Shown here in pieces: positions 56,015-64,000 of a stretch of 64,000 bases of DNA. The stretch comes from Heracleum sosnowskyi (lineage: Eukaryota > Streptophyta > Magnoliopsida > Apiales > Apiaceae): the NCBI GenBank assembly GCA_030848705.1, contig CM061243.1, positions 117,576,674 to 117,640,673 of the forward strand, read 5' to 3'. Position numbers and translations under genes: made by a program. The notes under the pieces were generated by a model that worked only from the letters and a program-made list of their open reading frames with translations, ran no database searches and had not been told where the DNA came from. Each line of letters opens with the position of its first letter. Position 1 is the first letter of the stretch.

Positions 56015-57067
56015 CTGCACAAAATCATCCGTGTAGAGAAAACTTTTCCCCAGCTAACTTACACTTTAATTTACTTTGGAGACTAAAGTCTCCTTTAAGC
56101 TGGGCAGAGAAGTGTATTTGTTTCTTATTTCGAGTTCGCGCATTTGATAGAAATGTATTGCATGTACTCTGAGCATTTCCTCAAGCCTCTCTATATATTA
56201 TTTTTCAGCTATCAAGGGCCTTTAGTTTTTAGTGCTTGCTTGGCTGACATTGGAATCCCCCTACTTTTGAGGGAGTTTCACTTCCCATGTTATCAGTCAA
56301 AAGGCAAACAACCTCATTAACCGTCACTACCAGAAAAACACTTATACGTTAGGCTAAAGATAGGCGTGTTATATTTCTGTTCATCTGTTTATCGTACAGA
56401 AAGAAAGTTCAACATCCTGGTGCTTGGTACCTAGCTTCAATTTATCCAAAGGGACAAGGAAGATCCTTCCTTACTTCATGGGAAGCCTTCGGGTCCATAT
56501 CTAATTTTAAATAAAACAACCATGATACAGACCATTCTTGTCTCTTGATGTTATCATCAGTTACCAAATTAACTTAGCTATATATAGGTTACATTTATGA
56601 CTTGTAGTAAGATAATTCAGGAATGCTTGATATTTAGATAATTTATTTAATGAGAATTAGGGAACCTGAGATACATCTCAGTGTTGGAACAATTTTGTGT
56701 ATTTTTCAAAGAAAAATTCTATAGATCTGTTTAACAGTTTTTTGTATTTTTTTTGTATTTTCCGCAGAACACTGTACAACAGATTTTTGGTGCAGTTTTC
56801 TGCAATTTTCTGGAGCAGATTTTTACAACTGTTCCTGTGTAGAAATTTGCAAAAAAGAATCAGCGGATTTCTGTAGATTTTTTCAGCAGATTTCCTTTAA
56901 AAGAAAATGTAGTCTTTTGCAACTTGTGTGCAGAAGTTACCTTCAATATTTTTTATTCCTTTTACTGAACCATGATAACGTTTTGGTGTTTTCCATGCGT
57001 GTTGTAGTTGGATTCCTAGAGTTCTGCACTGAAAAAGAATACATTACTACATATAAAATTCAAATTC
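56015..57067. other. host-like non-coding DNA
   Basis: No supported gene. It contains a possible CACTA-type start CACTACCAGAAAAAC at about 56324 and T-rich repeats of CAGATTT (56760-56930). Confidence 0.4.
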
Positions 57068-57120
57068 TTGATTATATGCTTCTCCTGTAAATGCAAAGAG
57101 AATAGGATCGCACCGAAAGT

Positions 57121-57240
57121 AATTAAACCATATGTTGGTTTGGTAAAGGCGTTCATGCAATTTATTGGTGGTTGGCGTTTCTGGATTCGTTTTAAAGCGT
57201 GTGTTGTTGGTCAAGATTCCATCAACTTTCAGGCTTACTT
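57121..57240 (+). pseudogene. stray copy of exon 2 of the cystatin-like gene
   Basis: The plus strand reads PYVGLVKAFMQFIGGWRFWI, then RFKACVVGQDSINFQAYLF. This matches the minus-strand exon at 59606-59403 (YVYVGLVKAYKQTVNGFRFW...GQDAINFQA) residue by residue in the first 35 positions. There is no first exon nearby. It lies about 350 bases before a Helitron-like 3' end, so capture by a Helitron is possible. Confidence 0.65.
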
Positions 57241-57254
57241 ATTTGATATTTGCA

Positions 57255-57425
57255 TCAGCAAGCTTATTCTATACGTGTTTGTTAATCGTTAATTCCAGGA
57301 AGTGTTTGTTAATCGTTAATTCTAGTAATATCCTGTATTCTGAATATAACAATTTACACCACACCCGACTCTTCCACACATCCAGTCTTATAGCTTTTTT
57401 CCTTGTAAAATATCCAACTCGTATC
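57255..57425. repeat. dispersed duplication, copy 1 (copy 2 at 58830-58990)
   Basis: CATCAGCAAGCTTATTCTAT, then TTAATTCTAGTAATAT and ATATAACAATTTACACCAC and ATCCAACTCGTAT recur in the same order in both copies at roughly 85-90 percent identity. The block GTTTGTTAATCGTTAATTC is itself doubled within copy 1. A third partial piece (ATATCCAACTCGTATCGTGC) lies at 57687. Confidence 0.75.
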
Positions 57426-57549
57426 GTATTCGGTAAATGATCAAGAAGAAAGGGAGAATTCAAAAGAAATCTTAATTTTATGTTAAAAATATTATTTTAT
57501 CTTAAAACATATTTTGTAGAATATTTTTTAGAAAAATTTAGAGAAATTA

Positions 57550-57590
57550 TTACAAAGACGCTGCGAAGCGCGGCTTAGTAAACTAGCTAG
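57550..57590 (+). mobile_element. Helitron-like 3' terminus
   Basis: GACGCTGCGAAGCGCGGC can form a CGCT/AGCG hairpin and is followed by TTAGTAAACTAGCTAG and then T at 57591. A GC-rich hairpin shortly before a CTAG end and a 3' flanking T is the Helitron signature. The 5' TC end was not located. Confidence 0.45.
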
Positions 57591-59079
57591 TTAAATTTAA
57601 ATTTCCATGTTTATATTAATTTTACACATGTTGCAAATATAATTTTTACAAAACATTATGTGCAAAACCTTTTTCCCCAGTAGAATATCCAACTCGTATC
57701 GTGCACCTTCACTATATGTTGAAATTACTGTTCTTGCTACTTGATTCGTTCCTTCTCTGCCACTATGGTAGCCCATTCTGCCTTCTACTGAAGCTTACGG
57801 TTTATTAGTCTTTGTTCTGAAGTAACCCCTTCAACTTAAAAGGCCATTTCACATGCCATAAGTAACCTCATTTAGTGGGAAGGAGAATTTAATTTTCACT
57901 GCATCTGATTTCTGTCCAGTGTCAACTTTTTTATTTGAAGCTTGTGCCTTCTAAGCTTCAATTTTTTAGATGATGCCAGTAAACATGCTCTCTGAAGAAG
58001 TTTGTGGTACGTTATTGCACAGGCCTACCTATCTATCAATCCTATATAAACTCTTTAAGGCTGATTTTGCATAATGCTACAGCTCGGACATGGACAGACA
58101 GAAAACATGTTCGACCAAAAAAAATACTGTCATCCATACGAATGATCAGAAAATGCTCATTGACATGGCCAGACACGAAATATGTTCGATCAGCCATCCA
58201 CGTGAAACTATGAATGATCAGAATGCTTGTTAGGATGAAGGACAAAATATGTATGTACGAACCTGAAACAGCTGCTTTCCCGGCTAACTTGGCTAGTTTA
58301 AGGCTGAAAACGAATTTAAGCAGTCAAATTGTATTCAACTTGTTAAAAAAAACGAATACAACTTGTAATCAAATGAAAATGGTTGAATCTCAATATATGT
58401 AAGCATATCAAGTCAAATCTTAACACTCTAAGCTAGATCATATTTATTTAGAAAAGTTTGAGTAATCTGAGAAAGTTCAGATAATTAATTCTATAGAGTT
58501 GGCTCAAATTCGTTCCTTTGTATATTATTATGAAATATATTGCATATTTTATGTTGAAATTACTTTACAAAATGAGGATTATAATTTTCTAGTGGAAAAT
58601 TATTCGAGTACTCATAATTTGTTCACAACGACAGCACTAAACCAAAGTTATAGAAAAACTAAAATAACAAACATATTGAAAGATTCTGAATGGGAATGAA
58701 ATATTGAGAAAGGAAGAGGAGAAGATACATTTGGTGGAGATTATTAACAGGATGAAGGGAAAGAGGGATGAAAATGAGTCGTGTTTTTCTCTGAGCTGGT
58801 AATTAGACTTGACCTACTTAAACTTCTGTTGCATCAGCAAGCTTATTCTATACTTGTTTGTTAATAGTTAATTCTAGTAATATTGTATATTCTGAATATA
58901 ACAATTTACACCACGCCCCAACTCTTCCATACACTCAGTCTTATAGCATTTTTCGCTATAGAAATACCCAACTCGTATTGTGCACCCTCTACACTTTCAG
59001 TTCATACACCTACACTATTGAGCTTCTTGATCTCTGTCCTTAAAATTAAAGAAACTACGTTTTATAGTGCATTACAGCA
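57591..59079. other. host-like non-coding DNA with duplication copy 2
   Basis: AT-rich. The segment 58830-58990 duplicates 57255-57425. Small ORFs here are not supported by motifs or similarity. Confidence 0.4.
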
Positions 59080-59179
59080 TTAATTACATAATTGTCTGAC
59101 TTGTATCCACAAGGAGATTTAGATTAGATTTCTTAGAACTTTTCTCCTTGTGGATACAAGTCAAACACCTTAATTACAT
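59080..59179. repeat. 20-bp perfect inverted repeat flanked by 10-bp direct repeats
   Basis: Arms GACTTGTATCCACAAGGAGA (59098-59117) and its exact reverse complement (59143-59162) are separated by 25 bases. TTAATTACAT occurs at 59080-59089 and again at 59170-59179. This looks like a very small foldback insertion or a hairpin RNA locus. It could also lie in the 3' region of the neighbouring minus-strand gene. Confidence 0.6.
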
Positions 59180-59402
59180 TACGGTATAATAATTTAATTC
59201 TTCTTCTTGATCATACATAATGGCGACCTTATCTTCTTCGCGGATATTGGCCTCCTCTTCCTCTCCTCTTCCTCTGCGGAATCTTCTGCTCGGTTCTCCG
59301 TATTGCCGGACTGATTAATCATGTACGTTAAGATTATAACCAAGAAATTGAAAATATATTTGAAGTGCGCAGGAAGGTACAATTAGGAGAATAGAAAAGG
59401 AG

Positions 59403-60330
59403 TCACCTTGATGGCAGAGGGTAGACAGACTCAAAATGTACAGTAGCATCATTTGTTTTTCTATTTGGTCCTCCCAGAAATGTGATAGCTTGAAAGTTGA
59501 TGGCATCTTGACCAGGCAATCGGGCTTTAAAGCGAGTCCAGAAACGGAATCCATTAACAGTTTGCTTGTATGCCTTCACCAAACCAACATATACATACTC
59601 TGTATCCTGCAATGTAGTTTTTGGTTTAAACATTAGATATTACTAATTCAATACTTTTTTGGTTTTTCCGAGTATGTGACAACAATTATAACAAATGATA
59701 TGGATAATGTTGATATATACTTAAGAAAATACAAAAATATAAATTACATACCCAGATAGTATTATAGGTTTTGAGAGCCAGTTTGGATAACTCGGCAAGG
59801 GGAAAGTCCGGGTCATGGAGTACAGGAAAGATGGAACGGCTCTCACTGCCGTCACTTTTGAAGTATTTCTTTTCGGGAATCTTGGGATTGGTAACAGTCC
59901 TGGAACGTTTCTTCACCACAAAACTGAACCCCCAATCATGTTCATCACGATCTTCTATTAGGTCCTCGTCCGACTCCGATTCGTCTTCGGAAAGATCACC
60001 ATATACCTCGGGATCATAATAATAAGAAAGACCTTTTACCTCCTCTGGAGACCTGCAAATTTCATTCTCGGACTCTGAATCCTCCTCCAATACCTCCTCT
60101 GGAGACCTGCAAACTTTTTCATCCTCTTTTGACTTAGAAAATCCATCACAATCATTACACAAATCTTTTTTAACAAGGGGCGACCCAGGAATCTTTTCGT
60201 CCTCTTTCCTCGATATTGGACTTAGAATCTTCCGCCTCTTATAAACCTTCGTAGCAGGAATATTCTTCCGCATTTTATAGACCTTCGTGACAAGCATTTT
60301 CTCCGCGTCTTTCTCCGTCATAATAAACAT
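59403..60330 (-). CDS. acidic protein with cystatin-like C-terminal segment, two exons
   Basis: Exon 1 runs 60330-59752 and exon 2 59606-59403, joined through a 145-base intron with GTATGT donor and TTGCAG acceptor and no frame change. The product is about 260 residues. The N-terminal half is a disordered Lys/Glu/Ser/Asp-rich region with two CRSPEE repeats and acidic runs. The C-terminal part (ELSKLALKTYNTIW, then DTEYVYVGLVKAYKQTVNGF and QDAINFQAITFLGG...PLPSR) resembles the cystatin-like fold of plant UPF0725/cystatin-related proteins; the assignment is by pattern only. TATATATA lies about 40 bases before the ATG. The stop overlaps a possible donor (AAGGTGAC), so a further exon (for instance from about 59312) is possible. 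Confidence 0.55.
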
Positions 60331-61404
60331 TCAAGGGATCTTTTACTTTTTCGCCTTCTATCCCAATATATATACGCATTGTCATGAGCCTGGGCTCACT
60401 GGGCCACCACAATATATCCAAATTAAATATGGCTTTCCTACTCTGAATAGAATTCAAATTTTAATTTTTTCTTCAAAAAGTTTTCTATTCGAAACGATCG
60501 AGGTCCAAAATTCAAAATCGATATAGTTTTTTATTCGGAACAATCCAAACCCAAAATTCAAAATCGATATGGTTTTCTATTCAAAGAAAAACTAGTTTTT
60601 TCCCTCACAAAATCAACATAACAGTAAATATGAAGTCTATCTCATCTCACACAACTCATTAAGAAAAATATGTGAAATTGGCATCGACATTCATACATGC
60701 ATGCAACTCTCACATCCATTACAAATCTACTTTTATAAGGAATACTTGCATTGTCATAAACAGGCGTAGGTGCATCAAAACAGATGCAGATAGTTGTTTA
60801 TGATATTGCTGCCATAAATTCTAGGTGAGATTCCTTGCACTGAAAGGAACAAGTAGAGTACGTACAGAACAATAAAACTTGGTGTATGGTCGAAATGTGA
60901 AAACAATCCAAAAGCACAGGGCACTCCTAAAAGCAAAAATGGTAAAGGGATAATAACATTCTAGACTTCTAGTAAAGCAAAAGAGGATACAATCCCAACA
61001 TTTAGCATTCAATAAAACAGCATAGTTCAGGATTACGATAACAGTTACCTCCCAAATATCATCAGGTTTCATTAGGTAAGGATGCACGAAAAGCATGCAA
61101 CAGGGAAGTTACATAAACATAAGGCTCCTACATCGTCTTACATAGACAGTTGACTAGTTAAATAGATAAAACAGCTAGAGGTTCTACAAGAAGGGACCAC
61201 AAACTGTTTGATAGTGAACGTAGAGTGGCGTTAACCAGAGATGGGTGACGGTAGAGGGTGAACAAAATCAACATCTAAAACAACCACTTGTGCTGTGTCC
61301 AGAATTCGCTGATATATCATGGCCCGAAAGACTTTCCAGTATAAAATTGCTTCTAGAAGACTACTAAACACTAAGAGAGACGAAAGTATACAAAAGTATC
61401 CATA
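60331..61404. other. intergenic host-like DNA
   Basis: The part near 60366-60376 is the TATA region of the minus-strand gene. A repeated phrase CAAAATTCAAAATCGATAT with CGAAACGATC/CGGAACAATC occurs twice at about 60490-60570. The remainder shows no exon or repeat that I can support. Confidence 0.4.
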
Positions 61405-61524
61405 TCATTTGTTATAATTCTTCTTCTGCTCCTTTCTCAAAGGAATAATATCCTTTGTCGATCTCTTCATCCTCTTATTAACAATTACATCGTCGTTGTT
61501 GTGGTTGTCATCCTCTCCAGACAT
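61405..61524 (-). CDS. short ORF behind a TATA box (39 aa), hypothetical
   Basis: The minus strand from ATG at 61524 reads MSGEDDNHNNDDVIVNKRMK, then a basic tail to a stop at 61407-61405. CTATATATAG lies about 110 bases upstream, a normal plant promoter spacing. The acidic-then-basic composition resembles the N-terminal part of the gene at 59403-60330, so this may be a first exon or fragment of a relative. A CACTA element ends about 20 bases beyond the TATA box. Confidence 0.35.
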   Translation of the reverse strand: MSGEDDNHNNDDVIVNKRMKRSTKDIIPLRKEQKKNYNK

Positions 61525-61632
61525 TGGCCACTTTCTTTTCAAATTCTTATTACGAAACTCAGCTAAGGTCATCCTCTCAACCGCATGAATTTTTTTATTT
61601 TGACCTAAATTTTCCCACCCTGCCTTGCCTCC

Positions 61633-61642
61633 CTATATATAG
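61633..61642 (-). promoter_or_regulatory. TATA box of the short ORF, next to a CACTA insertion
   Basis: CTATATATAG, palindromic, about 110 bases upstream of the ATG on the minus strand. The CACTA terminus starts at 61661. Confidence 0.4.
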
Positions 61643-61660
61643 TCCTATATATTGCGCCAT

Positions 61661-62215
61661 CACTACAAGAATAATTGAATCAGACAAGGCTTTTTGCCCG
61701 TTTTCTGATGCCCTAGAAAACCGTTGTCTATTGAGATGCCGTCTGTTACGCAGCTCAGACAACGGACGCGTCCGTTGTCTGATTCCCTACAGACAACGGT
61801 TTTGGTCTTAGAAAACGTTGTCTGAAACGCGTGAACAACAACGGTTGTTGTAGAAACCATTGTCTAACAAATAAATCAACAATTGTTTATTAACTAGAAA
61901 ATGTTGTTATTTTAATTTTCAGACAAGGCTTTATTTTCCAAAAGAGTGTTGTGTGATCTAAATATTTACGACGGTTTTAGTAGAACAACCCCATTGTCTT
62001 AATAGTTTAACACAATGGTTTCCTTTCTAAAAACTGTTGTCTATTCTTGACTTGCACAATTGTTTTCTTTAAATACCTGTTGTCTGAAAGCTGTTAGGCA
62101 ATGGTTTAAAAAGATAAACATGTTTGAACATTAGCAGAGTTTTTGTTTCTAAAACACTTGTTTCTGATTTTGATAGACAACGGTATTGGACAAAAAACAA
62201 TCTAATAAGCTAGAT
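61661..62215. mobile_element. CACTA (En/Spm) transposon terminal segment B
   Basis: CACTACAAGAATAATTG starts at 61661, flanked by CAT (61658-61660). Subterminal repeats of AGACAACGG, AACCGTTGTCT and ACAATGG run to about 62180, in both orientations. TTGTCTATTGAGATGCCGTC, followed by TGTTACG, matches segment A (about 23350-23380) in reverse, so they are one family. The element must extend rightwards; no matching terminus is seen before the window edge. No transposase found. Confidence 0.8.
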
Positions 62216-63078
62216 TTTTGTGCAACAAAAAATCTTTAATAAACAAAATTTCCCAGATTTCAAATTCAATATGAACCCAAACATGACTTAATAACTTTAT
62301 TATTAGTACTTACACTGGAAAAAATACATCTACAATGCTTAGAAATTCTCAATCTAATAAGTCAGAGTGTACAAGTAAAGCTGATGGTATGATGCAGTGT
62401 CAAAAATGAATACTCTATTTCTCTACACAAGTTCGACGAAACCTAACATTTATATTCCGAAAAACCTCCACCTTTTTCACTTCTTATACACTCATGCCAG
62501 CACCTCTGAAACACCACAGGGACGCAGCAAAGGCTCATCAGTCTAGATGATTTTTAAAGCCTGCAGCACCATGAAACAAGTAAAAAACTGCACATGAATG
62601 ATCTAGGTACAGAACATCAGAATAGCCTTTGGCTTTTGCAGAACTTTGTGCCTTGAGGACCTAAAATTATAATTAAAAATCACGACAAGATTAGATACTC
62701 AACATCATATTATGCCATAAAGTTTGCCAAATGGTTCTCATGTTTTTTCAAAAATTAAACAAGGAACAATTCACCCATATCACCATAAAAGTATGAACAA
62801 AGATTAAGATAAGACAGACTTCTGCATAAACAATTTGAACCATATAGCTTCCTTACCGAAAAAGGATCACAAAATGTTTTTAGGGCATAAAGCATAAATT
62901 AGAAAAACTAGAATAATCATCAATCAAAAGTGAGAGAAGGCAAGGTGAGCATCCAGAATCCCGTGTGCAAATCAGCATTGAGTGCATCTAGCATAACTCC
63001 AAACTTAATTTAATATATAGAAACAAGGCAATACTACGCCCTAACTATTAACCAGCAAGAAACTATACGAAAGCTTAC
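62216..63078. other. non-coding DNA between the CACTA end and the aminotransferase exons
   Basis: AT-rich. No exon of the aminotransferase or of a transposase could be recognised on either strand. Confidence 0.45.
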
Positions 63079-63609
63079 TGCAGCATAGTTTCCTATCGTT
63101 TTCACACATCCAGTACCACCAGGGGTTGCCCGATGTGTTTTAGTTTCAACCATCAAATCAATTGGAGACAAGCCATCCTGACATCATGTAAGCAAAAAAA
63201 TAAAGGATTCAGACCAAGGTATCTTATAAAACATAGGTCCCATACATAAGAGAAGTGCGTCACTTCACCTATCAGGGGAGACTTTAAAGAATTTGCAGTC
63301 GACACCTATCATTTGAATGTACAAACCTTTTACCTTGAAATATTTACCAACAGGAGAAACGTAAATCAAAAAGGTGAATTCAGGAGCTGGTGCAAGGCTA
63401 AGAACAGAGCCACTCCCCATAAGCAATGGCCTTATGTATAATGAACCTTTTCCAGGAGGAGGTACCTGAAAGAAGGATATATAAAACTTAATACTATCTA
63501 CTACTCTTTACGCAGAAATTAGGCGATCAGAGAGATAAGATTGGATTACCCATCTTTCATTTGCTAAAACAGTGTCCTTTACAGCTTCCACAAATTGGTC
63601 AACCCTCAA
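63079..63609 (-). pseudogene. BCAT: branched-chain amino acid aminotransferase, three internal exons (gene fragment or partial gene)
   Basis: Minus-strand exons: 63609-63550 (VDQFVEAVKDTVLANERW), 63465-63334 (44 codons; VPPPGKGSLYIRPLLMGSGS ... YVSPVGKYFK) and 63177-63079 (33 codons; ETKTHRATPGGTGCVKTIGN). All have GT donors and AG acceptors, keep phase 0 and contain no stops. The match to plant BCAT is unmistakable. The Lys in GCVKTIGNYAA corresponds to the residue that binds pyridoxal phosphate in this fold IV enzyme. BCAT transfers the amino group in valine, leucine and isoleucine metabolism, in plastids or mitochondria. Downstream exons are absent in the 1.4 kb to the CACTA end; upstream exons were not found to 64000. 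It is either a captured fragment or part of a gene with long introns. Confidence 0.85.
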
Positions 63610-64000
63610 CTAATCCCTATCCATCATGTGAATGTTGTTAAGAAGTGCAAGTGAAAAGAAATTCTAAATTTAACATACCCAAGTTTATGTCACTTAAAGA
63701 TCGGGGTCTCGGGAAATTAGATAAATGCAGACCTATCTCTACTACTACTAGGCAGAGGTTGCTTCAGCAAAAGACCCCTATTTGACAGTGCGAAAACAGG
63801 CATAACACACAAGCATAAGAAAAGCATGTGAAAAATAGTTGTCACTGGAACCTTCTAGAGACGCGGCTTTCAGTAAATTCATCTTTTCAATGCCAATTTT
63901 ACTCTCTAAGACCTTTGCAGGCAGCCATCACGGAACTCCCTGCAACATAAAGAATATACGACTGAAGTAATAATCAAATAGGCAGAACCAACATATGTAT
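63610..64000. other. non-coding DNA right of the aminotransferase exons
   Basis: Probably intron or captured intron. I could not recognise the preceding BCAT exon in it. Confidence 0.4.

Noticed and set aside
63840..63960. Possible upstream BCAT exon
   Set aside because: An acceptor-like GCAG is present, but the translation does not match the expected BCAT sequence and soon hits a stop.

Overview
This window is nuclear DNA of a flowering plant, most likely a eudicot. It is almost entirely nested transposable elements, with a little host sequence on the right. The evidence is Ty1/copia elements primed by initiator methionine tRNA, a Tat-type Ty3/gypsy element with two RNase H domains, CACTA and MITE DNA transposons, exons with plant GT-AG introns, and TATA boxes. 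I cannot name the species. No rRNA, tRNA, CRISPR array or bacterial-type gene was seen.

Layout, using my own labels. P1 (1-8508, +) is a Sirevirus-like copia element whose 5' end lies outside the window: gag, pol, and an additional ORF (aORF, often called env-like in this group). P2 (8509 to about 16600, +) is a second copia element that appears inserted in the P1 aORF. It has a 1.1-kb LTR, a broken gag, and the only full-length open pol in the window (1,081 codons). M1 (about 16605-22656, -) is gag-pol truncated in the reverse transcriptase, with a 5' LTR. 22657-23438 is one end of a CACTA element that cuts the aORF of M2. M2 (23439-26851, -) is the 3' part of a copia element carrying a long aORF and a separate 87-codon mini-gene. 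M3 (26852 to about 30522, -) has a 3' LTR and an aORF but no pol. M4 (about 30522-32765, -) has a 5' LTR and a gag start. 32766-34649 holds a 446-bp Tourist-like MITE and another CACTA end, which cuts the gag of P3. P3 (34650 to about 41722, +) has gag, pol, aORF and a 3' LTR.

42210-56014 is a structurally complete 13.8-kb Tat-type gypsy element. Its two 825-bp LTRs differ at five sites, yet gag-pol carries five stops and a frameshift. Between pol and the 3' LTR it has two tandem-repeat arrays flanking an antisense, intron-containing gene with its own TATA box.

56015-61660 is host-like DNA. It holds a two-exon minus-strand gene for an acidic protein with a cystatin-like C-terminal segment, a stray copy of that gene's second exon next to a Helitron-like 3' end, and a short ORF behind a TATA box. 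A CACTA end starts at 61661. Three perfect exons of a branched-chain aminotransferase gene lie 1.4-2.0 kb inside it (63079-63609, -).

The most unusual patterns are these. (1) Nearly every retroelement family is peppered with its own short DNA motif, in LTRs, spacers and coding sequence, and the coding copies are read in more than one frame. This points to selection or spread at the DNA level. (2) In four different copia elements the gag stop is followed 11-22 nt later by a splice-acceptor-like TTGCAG/GTGCAG that falls exactly on a pol codon boundary. (3) The aORFs have promoter-like leaders of their own. (4) The gypsy element carries an antisense spliced gene.
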